A DNA stretch of 64,000 nt from positions 496,001-560,000 of the forward strand of contig CAVTPD010000003.1 in the NCBI GenBank assembly GCA_963736575.1, written 5' to 3'. The position numbers and the translations under genes were made by a program. Positions 35,632-44,608 of this stretch are shown here, in pieces (the stretch's first letter is position 1; the number at the start of each line of letters is the position of its first letter). This DNA comes from CAVTPD01 sp963736575. GTDB taxonomy: Bacteria; Bacteroidota; Bacteroidia; Cytophagales; JAAEPT01. Below the pieces are notes generated by a model, which worked only from the letters and a program-made list of their open reading frames with translations, was not told the DNA's origin and made no database searches.

Positions 35632-38600
35632 CTAGTGAACTATCTGAACCCAACCTTTACAAGTAGCTCCATCTGGTGACGTTAGCAGATAATAATAGGT
35701 AGCGTCTTCTAGCACACCGCCGTTCCATTGGCTGCTATAGGTTTCGTCTACAAATACAGATTTCCCCCACCTATTATACACTTCTAGTTTCCAGTCTCCA
35801 TTGTTCTCTATCCCTAGAATCTCAAAGAAATCGTTGGTTCCATCATTATTTGGAGTGAAAATGTTAGGAATGTAAACCTCCATAATATCTACCGGTGAAA
35901 TATCTTTAAAATAACAGTATTGATTATTTACTTCAAGCGTAACTGTATATTTTCCTTTCTTTTTATATTTATGAAGTGGTTCTGGTAGGTCGTATTCAGT
36001 ACCATCTCCCATATTCCAATGGTATCTTATGGTTGGATCTACCTTATATTTTGTCTGAAATTGAACCGATGGTAACCCAACACAAGAACCAAGTAAATTA
36101 TAAACAATAGAATCCAGCAAGAGTGTAGTATAAACCGTATGTGTATCGGTTTTTATACAGCCCCTATCGTCTGTAATTTCATTATAATAAATCTTTGTGC
36201 TGTCCGGGAAAACAGTTGGATTAGCTGTGTTTCCATTAATTATATACTCTTTAGGGAACCAATCATAGGTAAATCCAGTAGCTTGACTTGATGCTGAAAG
36301 CTGTATAGAGTCACCTTGACAAATAGTGTCTTGCAAAGCTTTCCCTACAAACGCTTCTCTTAAATCTAAATTAAAAAGCATTGAATCTTTACCAATACAA
36401 GTGGTTAAATCGGTAGCTATTAATTTTACTTTGTATGTGCCTGCTTTATTATATCTATGCCTAATAGGAACTGCTTTATAGGTCACCGTATCCTTACCAT
36501 CCCCAAAATCCCAGTAAAAATCTACGCCACCAACCGTGGTGTTTTGAAAGTTAGCTACTAAAGAATCACAAACTTGTTTTACTGTAAACTGAGCTTTTAG
36601 ATTAGCTAAGTCATATTTAAACACCCCATTATTACAGTTTGAACTGTTATTATACTTGGGATATGTATCTGGATTATTATCTGGCGTTGGAAATAACGGA
36701 AAGTCATTATTACCGCCACAACCCGCACAAACAGACTGGTAAACAATCCCTTGTTTATCAAATCTACTAGTCCCACCATCTACGTGTTCTTCCGAATCTG
36801 GTCCGCCAAAATACGTTGCGTACAATAATGAATCAGCATCTTTATGCAAAACCATCATATAAAAATCGCTTCCATCACTAGTCTTTTGAAATGCATTAGA
36901 CGAAACCGGTAAATTATATGTATACCCACCATTGTAAAAATGAATATCATAATAACCTGATCCAGGAGGATTTGCAGGCACCAAAACATTATTCACAACT
37001 ACATAATTACCAGAATCGACATTAAGAATAGTATGATAACTATTGGCCTCACCTCCCCAGCCAGCAATAAAAATATTTTCACAATCATTAACTAAGAAAG
37101 CTGTTGGTGAAAAATTAGGGACAGTCGAGCTTTGCAAAACTGTATCACCAAGAGTAGTTGAGAAATATGTTGAATCGAATTCTTTACTGAACTTATGAAT
37201 AAAAACACCTTCAGAAATATCATTATAAACGCCACTAGTTATAGGGTAATCTCCTTTTGTTTGCCCTAAAACATAAATATTTTCTTCGTTATCTGATTGG
37301 ATAAAATAAATCTGTTCAAAATTAGGTGTTCCAATTTTTAATGAGTGTAACAAGGAATCTCCAGAAGATTTTATTTTTACTACATAGCCATCTGCATTAC
37401 CGTAATGTTCATACCCTTTTAATGTATCGGTTTGGTGAAAATCTAAACTAGTTGTTCCACCAGAAATTAACACATTATCAAGAGAATCTCTTACTATTGA
37501 CATCCCTGTTTCTTCGCCACTTTTCCCTAAAAATGAACTAAAAATCAAATCAGAAACATCTGAATTTAACTTTGTAACTACCGCATCTATATCTCCTCCA
37601 AAAATTCCTTGAAAGGCATTTTTAACTGGAAAATCATACGATTCTGTAGTTGAAACGATGTAAATATTATCTTGCTCATCAATATTAATATCCCCTCTTA
37701 ATTGATCTCCATAATTGTTACATAACTGGTGCCCATAACTTATTAGTCCATCATTATGATGCCCTCCTAAATAAGTTGATGCAGAAATATTACTACCATC
37801 TGCTGATAATTTAAGAACAACTATATCTGTACCATTTTCAAAAACATATCCACCTACAGGAGTTATAGGAAAACCTCCATTAAATGTGGTATCAAAAGCA
37901 TCCTTTGTTACTGGAAAATCAGTAGAACCCGATATTCCTAAAATAAAAAGCTCTCCTTTATCATTGGTTATTAAACTTGTTGGTATCTCAGCGTCATTAC
38001 CCCCAATATAAGTCGCATATAACAATTGGGTACCTGAACTATCAAACTTTAAAATACCTATATCCGTATCTCCTCCTTGAAAAGTAGTTTGAAAGGCTCC
38101 ATTAGTGGCGGGGAAACCATCTGGCTGTGGTGTAGGGAACCTAGCACCATCGTTAGGAAAAATTGTACCTCCCGTATACAAATTCCCGTTATTATCTAAG
38201 CAAGCCGTATTCCCCCAGTTATCTGCAGTAGAGCCAGAATAGGTAGAGAATATTAGCTGTGGATCAATCACTAATGGGTACTTGTTTTTATAATCTCCCA
38301 GCTTAAAAGTTAATTGTTTGCCATGAACCTGAAACGCACATTCCACAATTACTCGCTTGCCTTTAATAACTTGGTAAGCAAAGGGTTTTTTTTCCCTAAT
38401 TGTAGAAACAGACGTTTCAATGACCAACTCATCATTTTCTACCCTTAAATCATTAACACCTTCGTATTCTAAAACAATCTTAGAAGGGTCTGATTTTGAT
38501 GTCACTTCAAATTCGTACTTTAAACTGTTAGCGTACGAAAACAAATGGAAATCTATACCTTGGTATACATTCAGGTATTGAATTTCACCGTATGCTTTAA

Positions 38601-39006
38601 CTCCTTTTGCCCATTTAGATTTATCATTTCCTATCAAATAATTTCTAGGCGTTTCATTAGAGTTAACCCCTCTAACAACTGATTCATTTATATCTACAAA
38701 CTTTACTTTAAATGCCTGATAAGTAACTTCTGGAATATCTTTTTTTATTAAACTATTCTTACCAAAATGCCCATGCCTAAATTCCAACGCTTCCGCATAT
38801 TCTTTTTCATCTCTTAAAATATATCCAATAAAATCCTTTTGAATAATTAATTCACCGGTTGGGATATCTGCTTTAAAACGAATATTTTCATTCCACTGCC
38901 CTTTGTTTTCAATAAACTTTAAGTGATCAATACTTAAGCCGTGTTGAGCATTAGAATAAAAAATTCCCGAAAGACATATAATCAATAATATTAGCTTCTC
39001 ATGCAT
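35632..39006 (-). CDS. Large secreted SBBP-repeat/PKD protein with T9SS type B sorting domain
   Basis: A 1124-residue exported protein. The signal peptide ends near residue 20 (YSNAQHG). Residues ~28-250 form the N-terminal domain often paired with SBBP repeats (FIENKGQWNENIRFKAD, KWAKGVKAYGEIQYLNVYQGIDFH in part). Residues ~250-780 hold a beta-propeller-like set of SBBP repeats such as LLYATYIGG, SASTYLGG, IFSSFLGKSGEE and LLYATYFGGPDSEE. Two PKD domains follow (FYWDFGDGKDTV, YHWNMGDGTEYDL). The C-terminal ~80 residues are the type B sorting domain (IPNIFTPNNDGTNDFFE, NRWGKSVF, CKGWVQIVH). Probably exported by the type IX system and displayed on the surface; the ligand is unknown. It lies upstream of purH on the same strand. 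Confidence 0.9.
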   Translation of the reverse strand: MHEKLILLIICLSGIFYSNAQHGLSIDHLKFIENKGQWNENIRFKADIPTGELIIQKDFIGYILRDEKEYAEALEFRHGHFGKNSLIKKDIPEVTYQAFKVKFVDINESVVRGVNSNETPRNYLIGNDKSKWAKGVKAYGEIQYLNVYQGIDFHLFSYANSLKYEFEVTSKSDPSKIVLEYEGVNDLRVENDELVIETSVSTIREKKPFAYQVIKGKRVIVECAFQVHGKQLTFKLGDYKNKYPLVIDPQLIFSTYSGSTADNWGNTACLDNNGNLYTGGTIFPNDGARFPTPQPDGFPATNGAFQTTFQGGDTDIGILKFDSSGTQLLYATYIGGNDAEIPTSLITNDKGELFILGISGSTDFPVTKDAFDTTFNGGFPITPVGGYVFENGTDIVVLKLSADGSNISASTYLGGHHNDGLISYGHQLCNNYGDQLRGDINIDEQDNIYIVSTTESYDFPVKNAFQGIFGGDIDAVVTKLNSDVSDLIFSSFLGKSGEETGMSIVRDSLDNVLISGGTTSLDFHQTDTLKGYEHYGNADGYVVKIKSSGDSLLHSLKIGTPNFEQIYFIQSDNEENIYVLGQTKGDYPITSGVYNDISEGVFIHKFSKEFDSTYFSTTLGDTVLQSSTVPNFSPTAFLVNDCENIFIAGWGGEANSYHTILNVDSGNYVVVNNVLVPANPPGSGYYDIHFYNGGYTYNLPVSSNAFQKTSDGSDFYMMVLHKDADSLLYATYFGGPDSEEHVDGGTSRFDKQGIVYQSVCAGCGGNNDFPLFPTPDNNPDTYPKYNNSSNCNNGVFKYDLANLKAQFTVKQVCDSLVANFQNTTVGGVDFYWDFGDGKDTVTYKAVPIRHRYNKAGTYKVKLIATDLTTCIGKDSMLFNLDLREAFVGKALQDTICQGDSIQLSASSQATGFTYDWFPKEYIINGNTANPTVFPDSTKIYYNEITDDRGCIKTDTHTVYTTLLLDSIVYNLLGSCVGLPSVQFQTKYKVDPTIRYHWNMGDGTEYDLPEPLHKYKKKGKYTVTLEVNNQYCYFKDISPVDIMEVYIPNIFTPNNDGTNDFFEILGIENNGDWKLEVYNRWGKSVFVDETYSSQWNGGVLEDATYYYLLTSPDGATCKGWVQIVH

Positions 39007-39079
39007 ATTTGAAAGTTACTAATATTAATCCTTATCTTCATAAAAGGTAACCGAAAACACTCTTAAACCGCAACCAATC

Positions 39080-39412
39080 ATGTATTTAAAGATCTTAAAA
39101 TTCAGTTTATTACTTGTTGTTTTAAGCTTATTTTCTTGCTCTAAAAAAGCCGAACCAATTTCTTTTCAGTTTGAAGAACATAATATTGAAGTTACTGTTT
39201 TGGGTAAACAGGAATTTACTGGAGAGCCTTATGAAATAACGGTAAATCTATTAAGAGACAATATACCTGTCTATAGTGTTATTACGCAAGCTTGGGTTTG
39301 GGATTTAAACAAAGAGAATGTAAGCTGCGAATGCGATTTAACAGATATTTGCTATGTATATATTGAACAAAGAGACGGGCAAAAAATTAGTGTACCTCTT
39401 CCTGCTTTTTAG
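39080..39412 (+). CDS. Small lipoprotein of unknown function
   Basis: A 110-residue product with a clear lipoprotein signal (LVVLSLFSCSKKAE, Cys ~20). The mature part is short beta-rich sequence with a Cys-rich turn (NVSCECDLTDICYVYIEQ), which may form disulfides or bind a metal. I do not recognise a family. It lies between a surface-protein gene and the converging dciA-like gene, overlapping the latter's end by four bases. Its own promoter is not clear. Confidence 0.65.
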   Translation: MYLKILKFSLLLVVLSLFSCSKKAEPISFQFEEHNIEVTVLGKQEFTGEPYEITVNLLRDNIPVYSVITQAWVWDLNKENVSCECDLTDICYVYIEQRDGQKISVPLPAF

Positions 39413-39708
39413 ATAATTTTTATTTCTTGAACTACTCTTTTTTTTACTTCCTTGTTAATTAGTTCTACTAATTTGTCTTTAGAAAGTGCTATTTGATGGG
39501 TTAATGAAGGAGAATCAAAACGAACATAAAGCACTTTTTCCTTCAAAAATATCTTTGTAGTGTGGCGTGCAATAGAAGGCCCTACAATTCTATCCCAACA
39601 GGATGTCACAAAAGTCTCGTAATATTTTTGACCAAGAAAAGATGTTTCTAAGAACGAGTCTATGGCATCTTTCAACGAAACGGTATTATTTTTCCTCTTC
39701 CAACTCAT
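39409..39708 (-). CDS. DUF721/DciA-like protein
   Basis: DciA-type DUF721 proteins load the replicative helicase in many bacteria that lack DnaC/DnaI. The 99-residue product is a stand-alone KH-like domain with SLKDAIDSFLETS, YYETFVTSCWDRIVGPSIARHTTKIFLKEKVLYVRF (in part: CWDRIVGPSIARHT) and SPSLTHQIALSKDKLVELINKE. The Trp and the G-P-x-I-A-x-H-T stretch fit the family core. The start overlaps the end of recF by 23 bases, a common pairing, which suggests coupled translation. A helicase-loading role here is inferred from the family. Confidence 0.83.
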   Translation of the reverse strand: MSWKRKNNTVSLKDAIDSFLETSFLGQKYYETFVTSCWDRIVGPSIARHTTKIFLKEKVLYVRFDSPSLTHQIALSKDKLVELINKEVKKRVVQEIKII

Positions 39709-40810
39709 CTTTTACAATTATTTCACCTGCTTCTAAATGGATGATTTTAACGTCTTGCTTTAAAATTTCAATGTAGCTATTTAATCGTTCTGGATTAGCG
39801 TCACTTATAAATACTTGTCCAAATTCACCTCTGGCTACCAGATTGATTAATTTCTGAATCCTTTCATTATCTAACTTATCAAAAATATCGTCTAACAATA
39901 AAAGCGGTTTAGTATGTAAAATCGACTTCAGGTAATGGTATTTAGCTAATTGTAAAGCTATAACAAACGACTTTTGCTGCCCTTGTGAACCGTAGTTCTT
40001 CAACGATTTACCGTTTATTTTAAACACAAAATCATCTTTGTGAATCCCTTTTGTAGTGCGTTGTAAATAAATATCATCCTCTAAGGCTTCTCTAAATATT
40101 TGGTTGAAATTCAATTCTCCAATTTCAGAATTATAATCAACACTTACTGGCTCTTTACTTTCGGTTAAATAAGAATGAAATTGCAGAAATGGTGTTATTA
40201 AATCTGCCGACATCTTTTTACGAATTTCATAAATAGAATCGTTCAGTTCTAAAATTTGTTCATCGTAAGAAGCCAACAAATCTCTGTCTATATAGCGTCT
40301 TTCAGAAAATTGCTTAAGCAAGGCATTTCTAGATTTTACTATGTTTTTGTAATTAACTAAGTCGGCTAGGTACTTAGGATTAGTCTGGCAAAGTAAATTA
40401 TCAAAAAACTTTCTTCTGAATTCGCTACCCTCTCTAATAAGATCTGTATCGTTTGGAAGTATGATTACCACAGGAAACTTACCTATATGATCTGACTTTT
40501 TCTCGTATACATTTTTGTTTAACGCAATCTTTTTACCCTCTTTAGAAGAGTAAACCATGCTAACAAAATCACTTTTTTCAGCCTTACTAAAAGTCCCTAC
40601 AACTGAGTAGAAGGGCTTTTTGTCTTGCAGCAATAGTCTATCCGAAGAGCTAATGGCGCTCTTGGTTAAACCTAAAAAATGAATAGAATCCAATAAATTG
40701 GTCTTCCCACTACCGTTTTTCCCAACTATACAATTTAATTGGGGCGAAAACTGAACTTCAAAATCTTTATAATTCTTAAAATTTTGTAGTTGTATTTTTT
40801 CAAGGTGCAT
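39686..40810 (-). CDS. recF: DNA replication and repair protein RecF
   Basis: An SMC-like ATPase that helps load RecA at single-strand gaps. The 374 residues have the Walker A motif GKNGSGKTNLLDSI (~33-46), the ABC signature region YGSQGQQKSFVIALQLA (~272-288), Walker B LLLLDDIFDKLD (~304-315) and the D-loop following. Length is normal. The start at 40810 gives MHLEKIQLQNFKNY. It is followed by the DUF721 gene with overlap and diverges from pdhA over 62 bases. The usual dnaA-dnaN-recF order is not present here. Confidence 0.95.
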   Translation of the reverse strand: MHLEKIQLQNFKNYKDFEVQFSPQLNCIVGKNGSGKTNLLDSIHFLGLTKSAISSSDRLLLQDKKPFYSVVGTFSKAEKSDFVSMVYSSKEGKKIALNKNVYEKKSDHIGKFPVVIILPNDTDLIREGSEFRRKFFDNLLCQTNPKYLADLVNYKNIVKSRNALLKQFSERRYIDRDLLASYDEQILELNDSIYEIRKKMSADLITPFLQFHSYLTESKEPVSVDYNSEIGELNFNQIFREALEDDIYLQRTTKGIHKDDFVFKINGKSLKNYGSQGQQKSFVIALQLAKYHYLKSILHTKPLLLLDDIFDKLDNERIQKLINLVARGEFGQVFISDANPERLNSYIEILKQDVKIIHLEAGEIIVKDELEEEK

Positions 40811-40835
40811 TAATTCAATTATTGGATGTTTTTAT

Positions 40836-40843
40836 TAAGTTTG
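40836..40843 (+). promoter_or_regulatory. -7 promoter element for pdhA
   Basis: TAAGTTTG matches TAnnTTTG and lies 30 bases before the pdhA start. No -33 element at proper spacing was seen. Confidence 0.4.
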
Positions 40844-40872
40844 TAACCTTTTAAAAACTGGATCACATAACT

Positions 40873-41901
40873 ATGGCTACGAAACAGACATCTAAAACAA
40901 AGGTAAGTTCTAAGAAGAAGTTTTCAAAAGAGACTTACATGTATTGGTATGAAAGCATGCTACTTGTTCGAAGATTCGAAGAAAAGTGTGGTCAGCTTTA
41001 CGGTCAACAAAAAATAAAAGGCTTTTGCCATTTATATATCGGTCAAGAAGCTTGTGCATCTGGAGCTAAAACAGCTCTTAAAGATGGCGACAAGTGGATC
41101 ACTTCATACAGAGACCATGGCTTTCCATTAGCATTAGGAACAGATCCTAGTAAAATTATGGCTGAGCTTTTTGCGAAATCAACAGGTATTTCTAAAGGTA
41201 AAGGTGGTTCTATGCACATATTTGACAAAGAAGTTGGGTTTGTGGGTGGTCACGGAATTGTTGGTGGACAAATTCCTTTAGGCGCTGGTTTAGGGTTTGC
41301 TGAACAATACAAAGGAACAGATAACTTGTGTATTTGCTTTATGGGTGATGGTGCGGTAAGACAAGGTGCTTTCCACGAAACACTTAATATGGCCATGACT
41401 TGGAAAATCCCTGTAATATTTGTTATTGAAAATAACCAATACGCTATGGGTACTTCAGTGGCAAGAACATCTAATGTTGTTGAGCTTTACAAACTAGGCT
41501 TATCTTACGACATGCCTTCTGAACCGGTTGACGCTATGGATGTTGAATCTGTACACAATGCTGTTGAAACGGCTGCTGCTAGAGCACGTAAAGGCGAAGG
41601 ACCAACTTTATTAGAATTCAATACTTACCGTTACAAAGGTCACTCTATGTCTGACCCTGCTAAGTATAGAACTAAAGAAGAATTAGAAGATTACAAAGCA
41701 CAAGACCCTATTGAAAAGGTGAAAAAAGTGATTCTTGAGGAGAAATACGCTACTGAAGAAGAACTTAAAGACATCGATAAAAAAATTAAGGATAGAGTAC
41801 TAGAGTCAGTAAAATTTGCTGAAGAATCTCCATACCCTACTGTAGACGAAGTATACAAAGACGTATATGTTCAACAGGATTACCCTTACACTCAAGACTA
41901 A
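40873..41901 (+). CDS. pdhA: Pyruvate dehydrogenase E1 component, alpha subunit
   Basis: Decarboxylates pyruvate with thiamine diphosphate and passes the acetyl group to lipoyl-E2. The 342 residues show the E1-alpha marks: MLLVRRFEEKCGQLYGQQKI near 28-47 (in part MLLVRRFEEK), ITSYRDHGFPLALG, SKGKGGSMHIFD, the thiamine motif GDGAVRQGAFHETLN near 162-176 with ENN after ~30 residues, and the phosphorylation-loop-like region YRYKGHSMSDPAKYRT. The start gives a Lys/Thr/Ser-rich N terminus of ~18 residues. No E1-beta or E2 gene follows; a TPR gene does. Confidence 0.93.
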   Translation: MATKQTSKTKVSSKKKFSKETYMYWYESMLLVRRFEEKCGQLYGQQKIKGFCHLYIGQEACASGAKTALKDGDKWITSYRDHGFPLALGTDPSKIMAELFAKSTGISKGKGGSMHIFDKEVGFVGGHGIVGGQIPLGAGLGFAEQYKGTDNLCICFMGDGAVRQGAFHETLNMAMTWKIPVIFVIENNQYAMGTSVARTSNVVELYKLGLSYDMPSEPVDAMDVESVHNAVETAAARARKGEGPTLLEFNTYRYKGHSMSDPAKYRTKEELEDYKAQDPIEKVKKVILEEKYATEEELKDIDKKIKDRVLESVKFAEESPYPTVDEVYKDVYVQQDYPYTQD

Positions 41902-41916
41902 TAATTTTTATTACTA

Positions 41917-42621
41917 ATGGCTAAAAAGGAAAAAGAAGAAATAGAAGTTGAAGGAGTAGTTGAAAACACTTCTATTGAATCTAGAATAAACTGGGCGGAA
42001 GAAATTGTTGACAAAAATAAAAACATCTTAATTGGTGTTCTTATAGCTGTTGTTGTAGCTGTTGCAGGGTTCTTCTATTGGAATAAGACCAACGGAGAAA
42101 AAGAGGTAGAAGCTCAAAAAGAAATCTATCCGGCACAATATTACTTTAGCCAAGATTCTCTTGACATAGTTCTTAAAGGAAACGGAAACATTGTAGGTGT
42201 AGAAGAAATTGCTGACGATTACTCGGGTACTAAAGCCGGTAATCTAGCTAACTTTTACGCAGGTGCAGCTCATCTTAAAAAAGGAAACTTTGAAGAAGCT
42301 ATAGATTATTTAAAATCTTTCTCTTCAGATGATCTTTTGGTACAAGCTAGAGCTTATAGCCTTATTGGTGACGCTTATATGGAGTTAAACGATCTTGGAA
42401 ATGCAATTACGTATTACCAAAAAGCTTCTGAGAAGAATCCAACTCAACAATTCACTCCACGTTATTTATTAAAACTTGGTTTAGCTTACGAGTTAAATGA
42501 TAATCTTTCTGCTGCTGCGGAAAGCTACAATACTATCATTAAGGATTTCTATGCTTCTTCTGAAAAAGATAAAGCAAAAAAATACTTAGCGCTTGTAAAC
42601 GCAAAACAAGGCAAGAAATAG
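41917..42621 (+). CDS. TPR-containing inner-membrane protein (YfgM-like)
   Basis: A 234-residue protein with a charged, Glu/Lys-rich N terminus, one membrane helix (ILIGVLIAVVVAVAGFFYW, ~38-56) and a periplasmic part with at least three TPR-like helix pairs (LANFYAGAAHLKKGNFEEAIDYLK, ARAYSLIGDAYMELNDLGNAITYYQKA and LKLGLAYELNDNLSAAAESYNTI; first listed in part as AGAAHLKKGNFEEAIDYLK). The layout fits YfgM-like proteins that assist at the Sec translocon; that role is inference. It starts 15 bases after pdhA and is followed by ribH behind a strong terminator-like hairpin. Confidence 0.8.
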   Translation: MAKKEKEEIEVEGVVENTSIESRINWAEEIVDKNKNILIGVLIAVVVAVAGFFYWNKTNGEKEVEAQKEIYPAQYYFSQDSLDIVLKGNGNIVGVEEIADDYSGTKAGNLANFYAGAAHLKKGNFEEAIDYLKSFSSDDLLVQARAYSLIGDAYMELNDLGNAITYYQKASEKNPTQQFTPRYLLKLGLAYELNDNLSAAAESYNTIIKDFYASSEKDKAKKYLALVNAKQGKK

Positions 42622-42638
42622 GTCTAATTATTAACGAG

Positions 42639-42673
42639 AAGGGGGTTAGAGTCTTTCTCTAACCCCCTTTTTT
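42639..42673 (+). terminator. Strong intrinsic terminator or attenuator before ribH
   Basis: AAGGGGGTTAGAG pairs with CTCTAACCCCCTT around a short loop, followed by TTTTTT. It ends only about 14 bases before the ribH start, so it should end the pdhA/TPR transcript but also leaves little room for a separate ribH promoter. Confidence 0.9.
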
Positions 42674-42686
42674 AGTATATACCAAA

Positions 42687-43166
42687 ATGGCAAGCGAATT
42701 AAAAAACCTTAGTGATTATTCCAACAAAGGAATAGAAGACATCAGCAACAAATCTTTTGCACTTGTTGTAGCAGAATGGAACGAACAAGTAACCGAAGCT
42801 CTTGCTTATGGAGCTTATGAAACGTTGTTAAAACACGGTGCTAAAAAAGAGAACATCGTTAAAATTTCGGTACCGGGTACGTACGAGCTAAGCTTTGGTG
42901 CTCAAAAACTAGCTGAAAAAGACAATATCGATGCTGTTATTTGTATTGGTTGCGTAATTCAGGGTGAAACAAAACACAACGAATACATCAATAACGCGGT
43001 TGCCAACGGATTAACACAGGTTAGTTTAAAATACAACAAACCCGTTGTATTTGGTGTATTAACCCCCAACACCTTACAACAAGCCTTAGATAGATCTGGC
43101 GGAAAACACGGCAACAAAGGTGATGAAGCAGCTATAACAGCCATTAAAATGCTTTCCTTAAAATAA
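42687..43166 (+). CDS. ribH: 6,7-dimethyl-8-ribityllumazine synthase
   Basis: Condenses 5-amino-6-ribitylaminouracil with 3,4-dihydroxybutanone phosphate in riboflavin synthesis. The 159 residues show FALVVAEWNEQVTEAL, the SVPGTYELSFGAQKLA loop, the CIGCVIQGETKHNEYI motif with the catalytic His (HNEY) and GVLTPNTLQQALDRSGGKHGNKGDEAA (in part: GVLTPNTLQQALDRSGGK). Length is normal. Other rib genes are not in the window. No FMN riboswitch was seen upstream; instead a terminator hairpin sits immediately before it. Confidence 0.96.
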   Translation: MASELKNLSDYSNKGIEDISNKSFALVVAEWNEQVTEALAYGAYETLLKHGAKKENIVKISVPGTYELSFGAQKLAEKDNIDAVICIGCVIQGETKHNEYINNAVANGLTQVSLKYNKPVVFGVLTPNTLQQALDRSGGKHGNKGDEAAITAIKMLSLK

Positions 43167-43256
43167 TAGTCGTATTAGCCCAAAAGGCATTTTTAAGCTG
43201 ACTACATCATTCAAAAAAACACAAAAAAAGAGTCCAAAATCATTATATAACTAACA

Positions 43257-44576
43257 ATGAAAGTTTTAAAATTCGGAGGTACATCTGTTGGTAAACCTGA
43301 ACGCATGAGTCAGGTGAGAGAAATTATCACAAAAGATTCTGATGATAAAATTGTTGTTCTTTCGGCTGTTTCAGGAACAACCAATTCTTTAGTTCAGATA
43401 GGCGAATGCCTTTACAATAAAAATAGATCTAAGGCACAATCGTTAGTAGAAGCCTTAAAAGAAAGTTATTACGAGTTCATTAAAGAACTTTATACTGAAG
43501 AAAAATACCACACTGCCGGTAAAGAAATCGTTGAAAAGCAATTTGCTGTTATTGCAGAAATGCTAGATAAAGATTTCACCTATGTTGAAGAACGTCTTCT
43601 ACTAGCACAAGGTGAATTATTGTCTACACAAATGTTTGTTCAGTATCTTAAACAAGAAGGCATAGATGCCGAACTTTTATGGGCATTGGACTTCATGTCT
43701 ATTGACGAACACAACGAACCGGATCTTACAGCCATCACTAGCAACATAGCTAAGGTGCTTGAGAAGGCGCCTAAGGCATCCATCTATATTACACAAGGTT
43801 TCATTTGCATAAACCCCGCAAATGAAGTAGACAACCTTAAACGTGGAGGATCTGATTACACGGCTTCGTTAATTGGTGCGGCTATTATGGCGGAAGAAGT
43901 TCAAATTTGGACAGACATAGACGGTATGCACAATAACGACCCACGTGTTGTTTCTAAAACCAGACCTATTGAGAATTTATCATTTGACGAAGCTGCTGAG
44001 TTAGCGTATTTCGGTGCTAAGATTCTTCACCCGGCTACTATTATACCTGCGGCAAAGAAAGAAATTCCGGTAAAGTTGTTGAACACAATGCAACCCGATG
44101 CTAAAGGAACCGTAATCTCTAACAAAACCGTTGTTAAAGAAATTAAAGCGGTAGCGGCTAAAGATAATATTACGGCTATAAAAATTAAGTCGTCTAGAAT
44201 GTTAATGGCTTACGGTTTCTTACGCAAGATTTTCGAAATCTTTGAAAAATACCGCACACCAATTGATATGGTAACTACTTCTGAAATTGCTGTTTCTGTT
44301 ACTATTGACAACGAAACGCATTTAAGAAGTATAGTAGAAGAATTATCTGAATTTGGACAAGTTGAGGTAGATTCTGATCTTTCTATTGTTTGTGTTGCCG
44401 GACAAGGAATTGCTGAAATCAACGAACCTGGTATTAAAATTCTAACGGCGTTAAGAAATGTTCCTATCCGAATGATTTCTTACGGCGGTAGTAAAAATAA
44501 TATTTCAGTATTAATAAAATCTGAACATAAAGTAGAAGCGCTACAAAGCCTGAACACAGAATTGTTCAACCTATAA
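43257..44576 (+). CDS. lysC: Aspartate kinase
   Basis: Phosphorylates aspartate at the head of the Lys/Thr/Met/diaminopimelate route. The 439 residues begin with the kinase motif KFGGTSVG, and show the domain with LLAQGELLSTQMF, TQGFICINP, GRGG-like LKRGGSDYTASL and WTDIDGMHNNDPRVV. Two C-terminal ACT domains follow (AIKIKSSRMLMAYGFL, IVCVAGQGIAEINEPG, IRMISYGGSKNNISVLI), which normally give feedback control by lysine or threonine. No fused homoserine dehydrogenase is present. It lies 90 bases after ribH and ends at a terminator. Confidence 0.95.
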   Translation: MKVLKFGGTSVGKPERMSQVREIITKDSDDKIVVLSAVSGTTNSLVQIGECLYNKNRSKAQSLVEALKESYYEFIKELYTEEKYHTAGKEIVEKQFAVIAEMLDKDFTYVEERLLLAQGELLSTQMFVQYLKQEGIDAELLWALDFMSIDEHNEPDLTAITSNIAKVLEKAPKASIYITQGFICINPANEVDNLKRGGSDYTASLIGAAIMAEEVQIWTDIDGMHNNDPRVVSKTRPIENLSFDEAAELAYFGAKILHPATIIPAAKKEIPVKLLNTMQPDAKGTVISNKTVVKEIKAVAAKDNITAIKIKSSRMLMAYGFLRKIFEIFEKYRTPIDMVTTSEIAVSVTIDNETHLRSIVEELSEFGQVEVDSDLSIVCVAGQGIAEINEPGIKILTALRNVPIRMISYGGSKNNISVLIKSEHKVEALQSLNTELFNL

Positions 44577-44580
44577 AATA

Positions 44581-44608
44581 AAAAAAGGGGCTATTGCTGC
44601 CCCTTTCT
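44581..44608. terminator. Bidirectional terminator between lysC and the RluB-like gene
   Basis: AAAAGGGGC pairs with GCCCCTTT around TATTGCT, with A/T runs on both sides. It overlaps the last codons of the minus-strand gene (44591) and lies just past the lysC stop. Confidence 0.85.

Noticed and set aside
42622..42686. FMN riboswitch before ribH
   Set aside because: The 65-base gap is filled by a simple terminator hairpin; none of the conserved FMN-element segments can be placed.
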